This document shows, one piece after another, positions 26,806-36,275 of a DNA stretch of 64,000 nt. How positions within the stretch are numbered: position 1 is the first letter of the stretch; every line of letters starts with the position of its first letter. Below the pieces are notes generated by a model that saw nothing but the letters and a program-made list of their open reading frames with translations, searched no databases and had not been told where the DNA came from. The position numbers and the translations under genes are program-made. Origin of the DNA: Mesobacillus subterraneus (lineage in GTDB: Bacteria > Bacillota > Bacilli > Bacillales > Cytobacillaceae); assembly GCF_023715485.1 (NCBI RefSeq), contig NZ_JAMBOF010000007.1, positions 62,001 through 126,000 on the forward strand. The letters run 5' to 3'.

Positions 26806-26830
26806 AGTACAGGAATCGTTCTGCTGATGC

Positions 26831-26863
26831 AAAAAAGAGAAGGTGGGGTCTTCTCTTTTTTTT
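26831..26863 (+). terminator. Terminator of the amidohydrolase-symporter unit
   Basis: AAAAAAGAGAAG and CTTCTCTTTTTT with a GTGGGGT loop. Confidence 0.85.
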
Positions 26864-26910
26864 GTGTCGAATTAATTTGCTCGCATTTCTAAGATTAATG
26901 CCGAAAGACC

Positions 26911-26937
26911 TAAATTTATATAAATCCAAACCGAAAT
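26911..26937 (+). promoter_or_regulatory. Candidate sigma-D promoter of the chemoreceptor gene
   Basis: TAAA, 15 bases, ACCGAAAT, against the consensus TAAA-N15-GCCGATAT (perfect -35, 6 of 8 in -10). Start near 26945, about 48 bases before ATG. Sigma-D normally drives motility and chemotaxis genes. Confidence 0.6.
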
Positions 26938-26992
26938 ACATAATAGGAGCAAAAACGGTAATTTACTATATTGCTGGACAGGGGAGCGGAAA

Positions 26993-28732
26993 ATGAAATT
27001 CAAAATGAGATTCGCAAGAAGACCAAAAACTGGACCGAAGATGAAGTTCAGTGTCCGGAACAAACTATTGACTGGCTTTTTCTCGGTTTTGGGGTTAATG
27101 GCAGTTGTCGCAGTCATAACGAATTTTGAGTTTAGCAAAATGAATAGCCAGTATTCGTCGTCCATTAGTGACCGAATGGAAAAGCTGAATCTGATTGTCG
27201 AGATGAAGGATGCAGTCATGAGGGAGCAGCTGGCCCTTCAAAAGTATTTGGCTAATGGCGATGGGGAAAGTCTCATAGAATTTGAGGGTGCTGTTGAAGA
27301 TTTTGCAAAAAGCTCAAAGGAATATTTAAAAGTAACACAATCCGCTGAGGGAAAGAAGGTAGGAGAAAACCTTGTTGCCGTTGAAGCGCAGTATTATGAG
27401 GTTGCTTCAGAGGCGTTTACTTTACAAAGAGACGAACAATCAGTCAAGGTTAGATTATTGATGCAGGAAAAAGGGAATCCGCTAATTTTCAGCCTGAATT
27501 CAGCGGCAGAAGATGCTTTTGATTATCAGGAAGATGCACTGCAAGAAACGAGTGAAATTTTGTCGGGAAATGTACAGAAAATAGCAGTACTCATCATTGC
27601 GATCAGTGCAGCGGCTTTTATCATTGGAATCGTGATTGCTTTGTACATAAGCAGGATGATTTCAAGGCCTGTCCAGCTTGTGTCGCAGGCGGCTAAGCAA
27701 GTGGCAAATGGAAACCTGGTTATTGATAAAATTAATGTGAAAAATAAAGACGAAATCGGTGAGTTAGCTGCAGATTTTAATGAAATGACTACCAACCTGA
27801 GAAATTTAATTTTCCAGGTAAGCAGCACGTCTGAACAGGTCGCAGCATCGGCGGAAGAAATGATGGCAAGTGCGGACCAGACAAATTCGGCAACGAACCA
27901 GGTTGCTACGGCAATTCAGGAAGTTGCAAGCGGTGCAGAACTCCAAAGCATAAATACGAATGAGAGTGCGAAAGCAGTAGGAGAGATGGCGGGTGGCATC
28001 CAGAGGGTTGCTGTAACCACTTCAACTGTAGCAGAATCTGCTGCCGATACAACGAAACAGGCAATGATCGGTAATGAATCTCTTGAGAAAGTAATTGAAA
28101 AAATGAAGACGATCAATCATACGACAAGCGAGACGAATGCAGTAATCAAGGACTTGGACCGTAAATCAGCTGAAATCGGAAAAATCGTTGAGGTCATCAC
28201 AGGCATCGCAGACCAGACCAATTTGCTGGCGCTGAATGCAGCAATTGAAGCTGCAAGAGCGGGTGAGCACGGCAAAGGTTTTGCGGTGGTAGCAGATGAA
28301 GTCAGGAAATTAGCTGAGCTTTCAAGGCAATCTGCCAGCCAGATATCCGGCTTGATCGAGGTCATCCAAAAAGAAACACATCAAGTCGTGGAAATGATGA
28401 ACAAAGGAACTGTCGAGATTTCCGAGGGTACATCATTAGTAGAAGAGACAGGCCAAACCTTTAATCAAATCTTAAAATCAATCGAGAATGTCAGCTCAGA
28501 AATCCAGGAGGTTTCAGCGATTTCAGAAGAAATGTCCGCAAGCGTCCAGCAGGTAAATGCTTCAATCGAAGAGGTAACAAAGATTGCCCGAGACTCCGTC
28601 GCGAGCACATCCGAAATCGCCTCAGCCACAGAAGAACAATTAGCTTCTATGGAAGAAGTAGCAGCATCATCAGCTTCCCTGGCTAATTTAGCAGAGAGCC
28701 TGAGGGAAATGGTTGCCAAATTTAAGATTTAG
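26993..28732 (+). CDS. Methyl-accepting chemotaxis protein (transmembrane)
   Basis: 579 residues. A basic N-terminus, membrane segment about 25-43, extracytoplasmic four-helix-type sensor of about 150 residues, second membrane segment about 197-220, HAMP, then the signalling domain with the highly conserved hairpin tip [20 protein letters not shown] and [16 protein letters not shown]. Glu/Gln-rich helices on both sides are the usual methylation regions. The ligand is unknown. It should form trimers of dimers with CheA and CheW, whose genes are not in the window. AGGGGAG precedes ATG, and a sigma-D-like promoter lies upstream. Confidence 0.93.
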   Translation: MKFKMRFARRPKTGPKMKFSVRNKLLTGFFSVLGLMAVVAVITNFEFSKMNSQYSSSISDRMEKLNLIVEMKDAVMREQLALQKYLANGDGESLIEFEGAVEDFAKSSKEYLKVTQSAEGKKVGENLVAVEAQYYEVASEAFTLQRDEQSVKVRLLMQEKGNPLIFSLNSAAEDAFDYQEDALQETSEILSGNVQKIAVLIIAISAAAFIIGIVIALYISRMISRPVQLVSQAAKQVANGNLVIDKINVKNKDEIGELAADFNEMTTNLRNLIFQVSSTSEQVAASAEEMMASADQTNSATNQVATAIQEVASGAELQSINTNESAKAVGEMAGGIQRVAVTTSTVAESAADTTKQAMIGNESLEKVIEKMKTINHTTSETNAVIKDLDRKSAEIGKIVEVITGIADQTNLLALNAAIEAARAGEHGKGFAVVADEVRKLAELSRQSASQISGLIEVIQKETHQVVEMMNKGTVEISEGTSLVEETGQTFNQILKSIENVSSEIQEVSAISEEMSASVQQVNASIEEVTKIARDSVASTSEIASATEEQLASMEEVAASSASLANLAESLREMVAKFKI

Positions 28733-28738
28733 TAGAAC

Positions 28739-28770
28739 AGAAGCAGGGGCGTTCCCTTGCTTCTTTTTTT
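28739..28770 (+). terminator. Terminator of the chemoreceptor gene; stop-adjacent hairpin element copy 3
   Basis: AGAAGCAGGG...CCCTTGCTTCT followed by seven Ts, starting a few bases after the stop. The inner GGGGCGTTCCC resembles the GGGACGGTTCTC core found at 1467, 15607 and 42729. Confidence 0.8.
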
Positions 28771-28784
28771 ATAGGATTGCTTTG

Positions 28785-28905
28785 GCCATCCGGATGTCTG
28801 GAAAACCAGCGTGAGCTAAAATCGTCGTCAGAGGTGTCCAATAGAGGCTATTGGAATCCTGCATGAGTAAAAATTGGTGCCATAGGTCACCAATAAGCCT
28901 CATAT
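28785..28905. repeat. Array 7: degenerate 52-bp repeat with successive palindromes
   Basis: CCAGCGTGAGCTAAAATCG at 28806 and CCTGCATGAGTAAAAATTGG at 28858 are diverged copies 52 bases apart. Palindromes lie between and around them: CTGGAAAACCAG, CCAATAGAGGCTATTGG and TTGGTGCCATAGGTCACCAA. The rest of the gap to 29062 shows only a ribosome site for the next gene. Confidence 0.65.
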
Positions 28906-29062
28906 ATTCTCATAAATTCACTTCACATCACCATATTTCCCAAATGAATAGCTGCCCAGCACTGGGTCCATCTAATGATAAACCTTCTTTAGCCCAAGCC
29001 AAACCCATGATAAACGCATATAAAATTAGTGTAAACATAAAAGAAAGAGGGAGGTACGTCGT

Positions 29063-29269
29063 ATGTATGGTTATAGACATCCTTACCGGTCACAAGACCA
29101 GAGGTTTTTCGGCTTCGGTTTTGGGTTGCCATTTTTAGGCGGATTGGCTGGGGGATTATTAGGAAGTGCTTTATTTTATCCGCGCCCATATTATGGATAC
29201 GGTGGCGGATTTCCGCCTTATGGATATCCTTGTTGCGGGCCTATCGGCAGATATCCATATTATTATTAA
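29063..29269 (+). CDS. Small Gly/Tyr/Pro-rich protein (68 residues)
   Basis: GGGAGGT precedes ATG. The product begins MYGYRHPYRSQDQR, has a hydrophobic glycine-rich core (GFGLPFLGGLAGGLLGSALF) and ends in a Tyr/Pro/Gly tail with a CC pair (YGYPCCGPIGRYPYYY). Such composition is typical of small spore-coat or membrane-associated proteins in bacilli. No specific family is named. A GC-rich hairpin follows 10 bases downstream. Probably real; function unknown. Confidence 0.7.
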   Translation: MYGYRHPYRSQDQRFFGFGFGLPFLGGLAGGLLGSALFYPRPYYGYGGGFPPYGYPCCGPIGRYPYYY

Positions 29270-29278
29270 ACAAGTTAA

Positions 29279-29308
29279 AGGGGAGGATGCCAGCTGGTAT
29301 CCTCCCCG
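29279..29308. terminator. Long GC hairpin between convergent genes
   Basis: GGGGAGGATGCC and GGTATCCTCCCC form a 12-bp stem with an AGCT loop. Only a weak T tract follows, so termination is likely but not certain. Confidence 0.65.
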
Positions 29309-29316
29309 ATTTATTG

Positions 29317-30111
29317 CTATACGATCTTCTTCTTTTTGATTTGATGTTTCTTCATAAAGTCCAGTGAAAGCTGATTAAAGTCGTCAGCATTTTCAATATT
29401 GCATACGTGGCCGCAATTACTTAGAATCACCAATTCGGAACTTTTATCGCTGCGCAGGTCTTCCGCTAATTCCTTCACAAACATATGGTCCTCTGCTCCT
29501 GATATATAGAGCTTTGGGATGTCCTCGCTATTTTTCTGGACTTTGCTGTAGGTGGCTTCTACATCACCAGCAAGGTGATACCAGGCAAGGAAATTATTCC
29601 TTTTCATCTTGTAGGCCTCTTGGATGAAAAACCGCCTTGAATCACGATGGTTGTCTTTCGGCATTAAAATCAAAGCCAAAATCCGATACAGCCACATGAA
29701 TGGAATGAAATCTTTAATGAACCAAGCCAATTTAATTAGCGATTTAGCAAAAAGATTTAACCTTGTAATGGCGCCGCCAAGAACAGCAGACCTTACACGC
29801 TTCGGCTCTGTCTGCAACAAGTGGTGGACGATGATGGTTCCGAGCGAAATGCCAACAAAATGCGCCTTGCGAATTGACAGATGATCCAGGGTTTTTCCAA
29901 TCTCCCTGGCAATCAAATCAAAAGAAAACCTTTCTTTATATGAATCTATGTCCGGTGAATCGCCATGCCCAGGCATGTGGATGGCCAATATATTATATTT
30001 TTTAAGAAACGGTTTTAGCTGCTTGTAAAAAATATTGGAGTTCCCGCCAATCCCGTGCAACAGAACAATGTACTCCGAGCCGCGGCCCTTATATAACTTG
30101 TAATCCAGCAT
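29317..30111 (-). CDS. Alpha/beta hydrolase
   Basis: 264 residues. Oxyanion-hole HGIGGN near residue 19, nucleophile S89 in GISLGT, acid in the GAEDHMF region and catalytic His in NCGHVCNIE, all in the order of the alpha/beta-hydrolase fold. No signal peptide. The cap region (about 115-180) is basic and hydrophobic, suggesting a lipophilic ester or similar substrate, but nothing specific can be assigned. The start has AGGAGAA upstream. The gene is isolated between the Gly/Tyr-rich gene and the amylopullulanase terminator. Confidence 0.88.
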   Translation of the reverse strand: MLDYKLYKGRGSEYIVLLHGIGGNSNIFYKQLKPFLKKYNILAIHMPGHGDSPDIDSYKERFSFDLIAREIGKTLDHLSIRKAHFVGISLGTIIVHHLLQTEPKRVRSAVLGGAITRLNLFAKSLIKLAWFIKDFIPFMWLYRILALILMPKDNHRDSRRFFIQEAYKMKRNNFLAWYHLAGDVEATYSKVQKNSEDIPKLYISGAEDHMFVKELAEDLRSDKSSELVILSNCGHVCNIENADDFNQLSLDFMKKHQIKKKKIV

Positions 30112-30180
30112 CCAATTCTCCTCAGTCTTCAGGGTGTCTCATTAATGATACCCTTGTTGCTTTGTGCAGTAAACCCTTCA

Positions 30181-30222
30181 ATAAAAGCAGCAGGCATCAT
30201 CCGATGAGGGATGATGCCTGCT
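30181..30222 (-). terminator. Terminator of the amylopullulanase gene
   Basis: AGCAGGCATCATCC and GATGATGCCTGCT form a long stem. On the minus strand it is followed by GCTTTTATT. Confidence 0.85.
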
Positions 30223-30231
30223 GACGTTCTA

Positions 30232-33200
30232 TTATTTCTTTTTACCTTTGTTGTCCACCTTAATGACAACAGTAGTCAATGGATCAAGTGTTAATTTGTC
30301 TTTCGTTAGTTTGAAACCAGATGGCTTCGAAACTGGGGTTTTCCCTGCTTCGTCATTGTCAACAAGGACCTTAGCTTTGGAGAAGTCAAGATCTCCTAAA
30401 GTCAACGTACGAGCTTTCATATCGGCGTTTACGAATACGTAGTATGTTCCAGTTTTATCAGTGGAAACATTCTCGTAAGCGATGACTAAGTCTGAATCTT
30501 TGATTTCAGGTAAATCTAGCAACTTTATATTCTGATCAACTAGTTCTTTCTCGCCTAGACGGAAAGCGTTTGTTGATTTTCTCAGCTCAATCAAACCTTG
30601 TGTATAGGCTTGAGTGGTTGTGTTGACTGAGTATTCGTTTTTGTTTGTTGCTTTTTGCCAGTCGAACATGTTGATCGCATCAGAAGAATCATATGAATCG
30701 TGAATGAAGTAACCGAATGGTTTTCCTTGATCATCAGTTAATTCGTGATACTTCTGTTCAGGAACGCCTTCGCCTTTCCATTGCTTCGTTCTGCCATACT
30801 CCTGGCCTGCATGAAGGAATGCTGTACCTTGAGATGTCAGGATCAAGGAGTTTCCGATACGAATACGTTTGTGGATCTCTAACTCGTTTTCAGGAATCGA
30901 TGGATCCTTTTTAATCGATTGGGCAATAACATCGTGCAGCGGCAGGTTATCGTGTGCTGCGATGTACTGGACCATATCGCCTGGATCGTCGTCAGCTGTG
31001 TTGCCAGGCTGAGCTTTGATGTTGTTGAAGATTGTGTTGATGTCTCTTGCTCCGCCTGTTATGAAACGAGGTTCACCTTCAGAACCGAAGCCTGATTTCA
31101 ATTCGTTACGAATTTCATCTGAGAATACGCCAACATTATCAGTTTTGTCCATCCAATCCTGATCTGCGCCCATGCCGGCAAGTTCTGGCTCAGCGATGTG
31201 TCCGGCAAATGTTCTCCAGCCTTCACCGATGAATAAAGCATCAGGATTTACAGAAGCCGCAGCGTCATATGCGTTCTGGATAGAAGGGTATGTTGCGTCA
31301 CCCATCATATCAAATCTCATACCGTCAATCTTGTATTCTTCGAACCAGTATTTCACTGAATCTACCATTAGCTTTTCAGCCATTGTGTGGCTTGTAGCAA
31401 GGTTGTTTCCGAAGCCGCCAAGGAAGTTTCCTTGCGCGTCCTGGAACGCATAGTAGTTTGGAACGATATCATTCAGCTGGCTGGCTTGTGCCATATGAGT
31501 GTAAACAACGTCAAGGACTACACCCATTCCCGCATCATGGATCGCATCAATCATTTTCTTCAGTTCTTTTACGCGTAATTCAGGATCAGTTGCATCCTCT
31601 GAATATGCGCCGTCTGGCGAGAAGTAGCTGTGTGGGTCATAGCCCCAGTTGTATTCATTGCCGCCAGCAGAGTAATCAAGCTCTCTTTGGCCCATTTTCG
31701 TTTCATCGCCATAATACCACGCCATTACAGGAAGCAATTGAACGTGTGTAACACCAAGCTTTTTAATATAATCCAGCTTGTCAATAAAGGCATTGTAAGA
31801 ACCCCATCTAGCGTTCAGGTCACCTTCAATAGAAGGGTCAGATGTGAAGTCACGTACATGAACCTCATAAATGACTGCATCTTCACGCTTTTCATAGCCT
31901 TTGATTTTTGCATGATCGAAATCCTCAGGATCTGTCCCGCTCATGTCAATGATCGCAGCTTTACCAACCTTGTCACCATCCGGACCAGCTTCGCCCTTCG
32001 TGTTCACCGTGAAGGCTGCCATTGATTTTGCGTAAGGATCAAGAACCTTCTTGGTCACTCCATCATTTGTCACTTCATACTGGTAAAAATAACCCTCAAG
32101 ATCAGTTACCTTCAGGTCGCCAGGAGCAACGTCAGCAGACCAGACTCCTTTTTCACCCTTTGTTAACTCAATGCTGCCAATTTGCTCTGCTGCATTGTCC
32201 TTGTTGAAGAAGTTTGCAACTACCTTGCTTGCTTTAGGAGCCCAAAGCTTCAATGTTGCTGCGCCATCTTTATAAGTAGCACCCAGGTCGTCGCCTTCAT
32301 AAGCAAACATTTTATCGAGCATTCTCCAGCTTGTAGCTGCAGAAACCGTTCTGTCTGCAAATGTTACGGATAATGGAAGCTTGTTTAAATCAAATGAAGC
32401 TTTTACTTCTGCAGCAGTTGGGCTTGTGATTTCAGCATTTGTAACTGAAACTTCATTACCATCTGCATCTTTGATTTTCAACTTTGATTTTAAATCTTCA
32501 GCTGTTAAGCCATCTGTCATTGTAAAAGTTAATAGTATTGTATCTTCTGAGACTACTTCTGCAGACATAAGGCCCGTAGCCTGCTCCAAGTAAGGAGAGA
32601 TATAGACATTATCATCGCCTTGTCTAACCCAGACGTGATTATATCTGTCGAGAAGGTTGAAGGACTTGTCACCGCCATCCTTATCTCCATTTGTCTTGTT
32701 AAGAGTAATCATTCCAATAGTCTTTGCATTTTCTTTTAGCTTAATGTCAACATACGCACCATAACGGTCAGTGCCTGAGAAGGAGGCTGCTCCTGTTGGC
32801 CATCCATCAGAAGGTGCAGCGACATCGCCCCAGTTCCAAAGACCCCAGTTTTCATAGTCAGCATTGTCGCGTACATAGTGGACGCGGACAGTGTTTTCAG
32901 GAAGGTTGACTGGTTCATAAGTATAAACCTTGTCATCGCCTTGTTTGATGAAAATTTCATTGATATCAGGTGAAGTGATTGTAAACCCTTTGTCTCCGCC
33001 GTCTTTACCAGTATCACCTTTTGTTACGTCCATGACGAGGAAGCCGATGTTCTTTGCGCCATCTGCAAGCTCGACGTCAATGTATGCACCATAGCTGTCC
33101 GTTTTTTCGAACATTGTAGCGCCAGTCGGCCAGTTGGCAGAAGGGGAGGCTACGTTATTCCACAGCCATGCGCCATAGTTTTGATAGTTATTATCGTCAC

Positions 33201-35790
33201 GTTTGTAGTGGATACGGACATGGTTCGCAGGGATTGGTTCGACAGTTCCATCTCCACCGCCATCTCCATCACCATTGCCGTCTTCCGCAGGAATGATTGC
33301 ACCATTCTCAACTGTAAGTAAAACTGTTCCGCCATCTGCTTTTGCAGGAATTGTTAGTGTTACTTTTCCATCTGCCGCAGTAAATGTCTTGCCTGAATAG
33401 TGGTCAGTCACTACTGCATTTTCTCCATTAACAGTCAATGTCACTTCTTTTGCAGCTTCAGCAACGTTCAAGCCAACATATGCAGCTTCATTTTCATGCT
33501 TTCTTGCAAAAACCATGAACTTATCAGCGTCTGTGCCACTGATTGTTGTGCGCTCACCTTTAGCGAACAATTCAGAACGATCGCTTCTGAAGTTCAGAAT
33601 CTTTTTGTAGTGCTCCAGGACATCGTTACCTTCAACATGATCCCATGCAAGGTCATAACGATTGTCATATTGCGGATAGTTGTTCGCTCCGCTTTGACCA
33701 AGCTCTTCACCATAATAAATGACTGGCTGTCCCTTGGCTGTTGCTTGCAGGGAAGCAGCAACCTTCAGTTTGCCTTTGTCGTTTCCAACAGCGTGCAGGA
33801 ATCCATCTTCGTCATGGCTTCCCAAGAACTGGCCAAGAGTAGCTGTGTTATCAATTTTATCGTTGCGGGCAATCAGGGCATCGTTTGCTGCCTTTAGGTT
33901 GCCTTTTACAAAATCGTGCGCTATTCCTTTGAATCCGAAGTCAAGCAGGGAGTCCATCATACCTGTTTCAAGGTATCCTTGCTGGTTGTCAGCACTTGCT
34001 CCCCAAGCCTCACCGATCATTTTGTGTTCAGGCATTTTTTTAGTTATGGCATTCTTGAACGCCATCCATGTTGTGTCTTCCACGTGCTTAACTGTGTCAA
34101 CGCGGAAGTAATCAATTGTGTTGCCATTATCTGTTGTTGCTTCCTCAATCCATTTTGTCTGCCAATCAATGATTGTCTGGCGGACTGCTGGATCTTCTGT
34201 TTTAAAGTCAGGAAGATCTGCCAGCTCCCCAACAACTTCATCATCGCCTACGTTGGAACCCTGGCGGAGCAGGCTGCTATAGGTGCTGCGCTCTTCATCT
34301 GTTGGGTATCCAACTGGCTGGTTTTCAGCAGAACCGTCAATGTCTTTCAACCCATAACCTGTGTGGTTCAAAACTACATCTACCATGATTTTGATGCCGC
34401 GACCATGTGCAGCGTCAATCAATTGATGGAAATCTTCCATTGTCCCGAAGTGAGGGTTTAATTTCCCGAAATTGCTAGCCCAGTAGCCATGATATGCATA
34501 ATAGGAATGCTCATCATTGGAGCGTACATCGTACTTGATGTTCTCTACAATCGGACTGATCCAGATCGTGTTTACACCTAGTTCATCCAGGTAATCCAAT
34601 TTTTCAGTGATTCCTTTAAAATCGCCGCCCTGGTAAGTACCACGGTCATTCTTTGCATCGTAGTTCTGATTGTAAGGGTCATTATTTGCTGAATCCCCAT
34701 CAAAGAAACGGTCTGTCAGCATGAAGTAGATGATCGACTCGTCCCAGTCAAAATCATTTTCACCGACGGATTGTCTCGTTTTTACTGTTACACTTGCTGT
34801 TCCGTTATGCGGGTTGCCGAATGAATCGGTGACCGTTAACGGAATCGTTTTAGTGCCTGCTGTTACGTTGTCATCGACTGCAATTGTCACTTCTTTTAAA
34901 GATGGGTCGACTTCAAGAGCCTTTGATCCGCCAAGCTCGGAAACATCAGCTGTGATCTTGCTGATTTCAACTCCATCAGTCAGTCCCTGTACATCAACAG
35001 ACAACACAGCGTTCTGGTTGTAATCAATCTCTGCGGGATTAACTGAACCTGAAACCGTTAACTCAGCATTTGCATAAGTAATTTTGGATACGCCGTCAAC
35101 CGTGTTATACGGGTCTGTTACTTCAACTGTCTGTCCATTTTTTGTAACAAGGAATGTATATTCATGTGTACCATTTGGAATGTTTTCGTAAGGTGCTACG
35201 AATCTCTCATTCTCTGGCTCATATGTCATTTCAATTGATTCATTATTAAACTTCAATTCTACTTTTTCGATCGTGCCCATTGCATCATTTGCAAAAAGCT
35301 CTTTATCACGATAAAAGAATGTCGCATTTCCATTCTCAATAACAGGAGCTGATCCATCTGGAACGATACGGATTTGTTCCACCCCACTTGTGATGAATGC
35401 TTTAGTAATGGAGTCGTTTTTGTTCACCGGGATAAGACGATCTCCGAATTCCTTCTGGGCAGTAGCCCAATCCTCTGTACTGCGAAGGACAAAGCCAATT
35501 TCCTTGGTGTCTTGGGCTACGGCAATATCAGCTACCGCTTTGCTGCCCTCATATTTTTGAAAATTGATTTGGTCATTCTTCACGCCGGTGTTCCATACCC
35601 AGATATTCCATTGGCCAAAATTTTGATCTTCACGAATGTACGTAAAGCGTACTTTGCGATCAGCCGATTCTGAGGTTGCTGTTGTTCCTTCCGCTTCTGC
35701 CTTTTGAGCTGGTATAAAAGGAAGCCATAAGCTCAAAAGCATAATAGCGGTCATGAAAATTGAGAAATTGCGTTTCGTGTTCCTTCGCAT
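30232..35790 (-). CDS. Secreted amylopullulanase with two GH13 catalytic domains
   Basis: 1852 residues. Signal peptide 1-33 (cut after AQKAEA). CBM41/PUD starch-binding module (about 47-145), Ig-like linkers, then a first GH13 domain (about 345-800) with VDVVLNHTG, D565 in FRVD, E594 in IGEAWG and D660 in GSHDED. A Gly/Asp linker (836-848) leads to two more CBM41 modules (about 853-960, 965-1065), a CBM48-like domain (about 1160-1260) and a second GH13 domain with the type I pullulanase signature YNWGYDP (1380-1386), D1494, E1523 and D1614. The first should cut alpha-1,4 and the second alpha-1,6 bonds in starch and pullulan. No LPXTG or SLH anchor at the C-terminus, so it is released. Two cre-like sites upstream suggest catabolite control. 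Confidence 0.92.
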   Translation of the reverse strand: MRRNTKRNFSIFMTAIMLLSLWLPFIPAQKAEAEGTTATSESADRKVRFTYIREDQNFGQWNIWVWNTGVKNDQINFQKYEGSKAVADIAVAQDTKEIGFVLRSTEDWATAQKEFGDRLIPVNKNDSITKAFITSGVEQIRIVPDGSAPVIENGNATFFYRDKELFANDAMGTIEKVELKFNNESIEMTYEPENERFVAPYENIPNGTHEYTFLVTKNGQTVEVTDPYNTVDGVSKITYANAELTVSGSVNPAEIDYNQNAVLSVDVQGLTDGVEISKITADVSELGGSKALEVDPSLKEVTIAVDDNVTAGTKTIPLTVTDSFGNPHNGTASVTVKTRQSVGENDFDWDESIIYFMLTDRFFDGDSANNDPYNQNYDAKNDRGTYQGGDFKGITEKLDYLDELGVNTIWISPIVENIKYDVRSNDEHSYYAYHGYWASNFGKLNPHFGTMEDFHQLIDAAHGRGIKIMVDVVLNHTGYGLKDIDGSAENQPVGYPTDEERSTYSSLLRQGSNVGDDEVVGELADLPDFKTEDPAVRQTIIDWQTKWIEEATTDNGNTIDYFRVDTVKHVEDTTWMAFKNAITKKMPEHKMIGEAWGASADNQQGYLETGMMDSLLDFGFKGIAHDFVKGNLKAANDALIARNDKIDNTATLGQFLGSHDEDGFLHAVGNDKGKLKVAASLQATAKGQPVIYYGEELGQSGANNYPQYDNRYDLAWDHVEGNDVLEHYKKILNFRSDRSELFAKGERTTISGTDADKFMVFARKHENEAAYVGLNVAEAAKEVTLTVNGENAVVTDHYSGKTFTAADGKVTLTIPAKADGGTVLLTVENGAIIPAEDGNGDGDGGGDGTVEPIPANHVRIHYKRDDNNYQNYGAWLWNNVASPSANWPTGATMFEKTDSYGAYIDVELADGAKNIGFLVMDVTKGDTGKDGGDKGFTITSPDINEIFIKQGDDKVYTYEPVNLPENTVRVHYVRDNADYENWGLWNWGDVAAPSDGWPTGAASFSGTDRYGAYVDIKLKENAKTIGMITLNKTNGDKDGGDKSFNLLDRYNHVWVRQGDDNVYISPYLEQATGLMSAEVVSEDTILLTFTMTDGLTAEDLKSKLKIKDADGNEVSVTNAEITSPTAAEVKASFDLNKLPLSVTFADRTVSAATSWRMLDKMFAYEGDDLGATYKDGAATLKLWAPKASKVVANFFNKDNAAEQIGSIELTKGEKGVWSADVAPGDLKVTDLEGYFYQYEVTNDGVTKKVLDPYAKSMAAFTVNTKGEAGPDGDKVGKAAIIDMSGTDPEDFDHAKIKGYEKREDAVIYEVHVRDFTSDPSIEGDLNARWGSYNAFIDKLDYIKKLGVTHVQLLPVMAWYYGDETKMGQRELDYSAGGNEYNWGYDPHSYFSPDGAYSEDATDPELRVKELKKMIDAIHDAGMGVVLDVVYTHMAQASQLNDIVPNYYAFQDAQGNFLGGFGNNLATSHTMAEKLMVDSVKYWFEEYKIDGMRFDMMGDATYPSIQNAYDAAASVNPDALFIGEGWRTFAGHIAEPELAGMGADQDWMDKTDNVGVFSDEIRNELKSGFGSEGEPRFITGGARDINTIFNNIKAQPGNTADDDPGDMVQYIAAHDNLPLHDVIAQSIKKDPSIPENELEIHKRIRIGNSLILTSQGTAFLHAGQEYGRTKQWKGEGVPEQKYHELTDDQGKPFGYFIHDSYDSSDAINMFDWQKATNKNEYSVNTTTQAYTQGLIELRKSTNAFRLGEKELVDQNIKLLDLPEIKDSDLVIAYENVSTDKTGTYYVFVNADMKARTLTLGDLDFSKAKVLVDNDEAGKTPVSKPSGFKLTKDKLTLDPLTTVVIKVDNKGKKK

Positions 35791-35874
35791 TCGAATATTT
35801 TCCCCCTTTAATGGATTTGTCTAACTAGAGTAGCAGTAGAAGCAATCCTCCTTTCTTAAACTTTGGAATTCTAA

Positions 35875-35889
35875 GTGAAACCGTTTGCA
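35875..35889. promoter_or_regulatory. cre-like / LacI-family operator upstream of the amylopullulanase gene
   Basis: GTGAAACCGTTTGCA fits the cre consensus except for the first base. On the minus strand it reads TGCAAACGGTTTCAC, which is also a typical operator for maltose-type LacI-family regulators. Confidence 0.7.
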
Positions 35890-35921
35890 CAACAGAGTAA
35901 AAAAATTTAAACTCTTAAATA

Positions 35922-35936
35922 ATGCAAGCGCTTGCA
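35922..35936. promoter_or_regulatory. Perfect palindromic cre site upstream of the amylopullulanase gene
   Basis: ATGCAAGCGCTTGCA matches WTGNAANCGNWNNCW at every position, with a 14-bp perfect palindrome. It lies 130-145 bases before the start. CcpA or a LacI-family maltose regulator could bind. The remaining AT-rich stretch to 36275 shows no gene. Confidence 0.78.
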
Positions 35937-36275
35937 ATAAACTTTCCTCTTAATTTTACAATAGATTAATCCATCCAGCAATGAACATCAGGCATTCTAT
36001 TTATAGACAAATAGTGCCAAAAACCTACACAGAACAAAGGGTACATAGTTAAAAAGAATCAAAAGTATTTCAAATCTCTCAAATACTCAATAATTTCATT
36101 ATCAAGGATATTGTTAATAGAAGAATTTTGTCGGAATAAAAATAATATAGTAACCAAAAATGAGCATATAGACCTATAAATATTCTTTGCACCCAATTAC
36201 TAAGGAATTGGCATCTCAACGTAAAATTCTTGTATTCTTAAAGTACACATGTAATTCGAAAAGAGGTATTCGCAG

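Noticed and set aside
32736-34244. Several open frames opposite or within the amylopullulanase gene
   Set aside because: They are shadows of the long gene, without ribosome sites.
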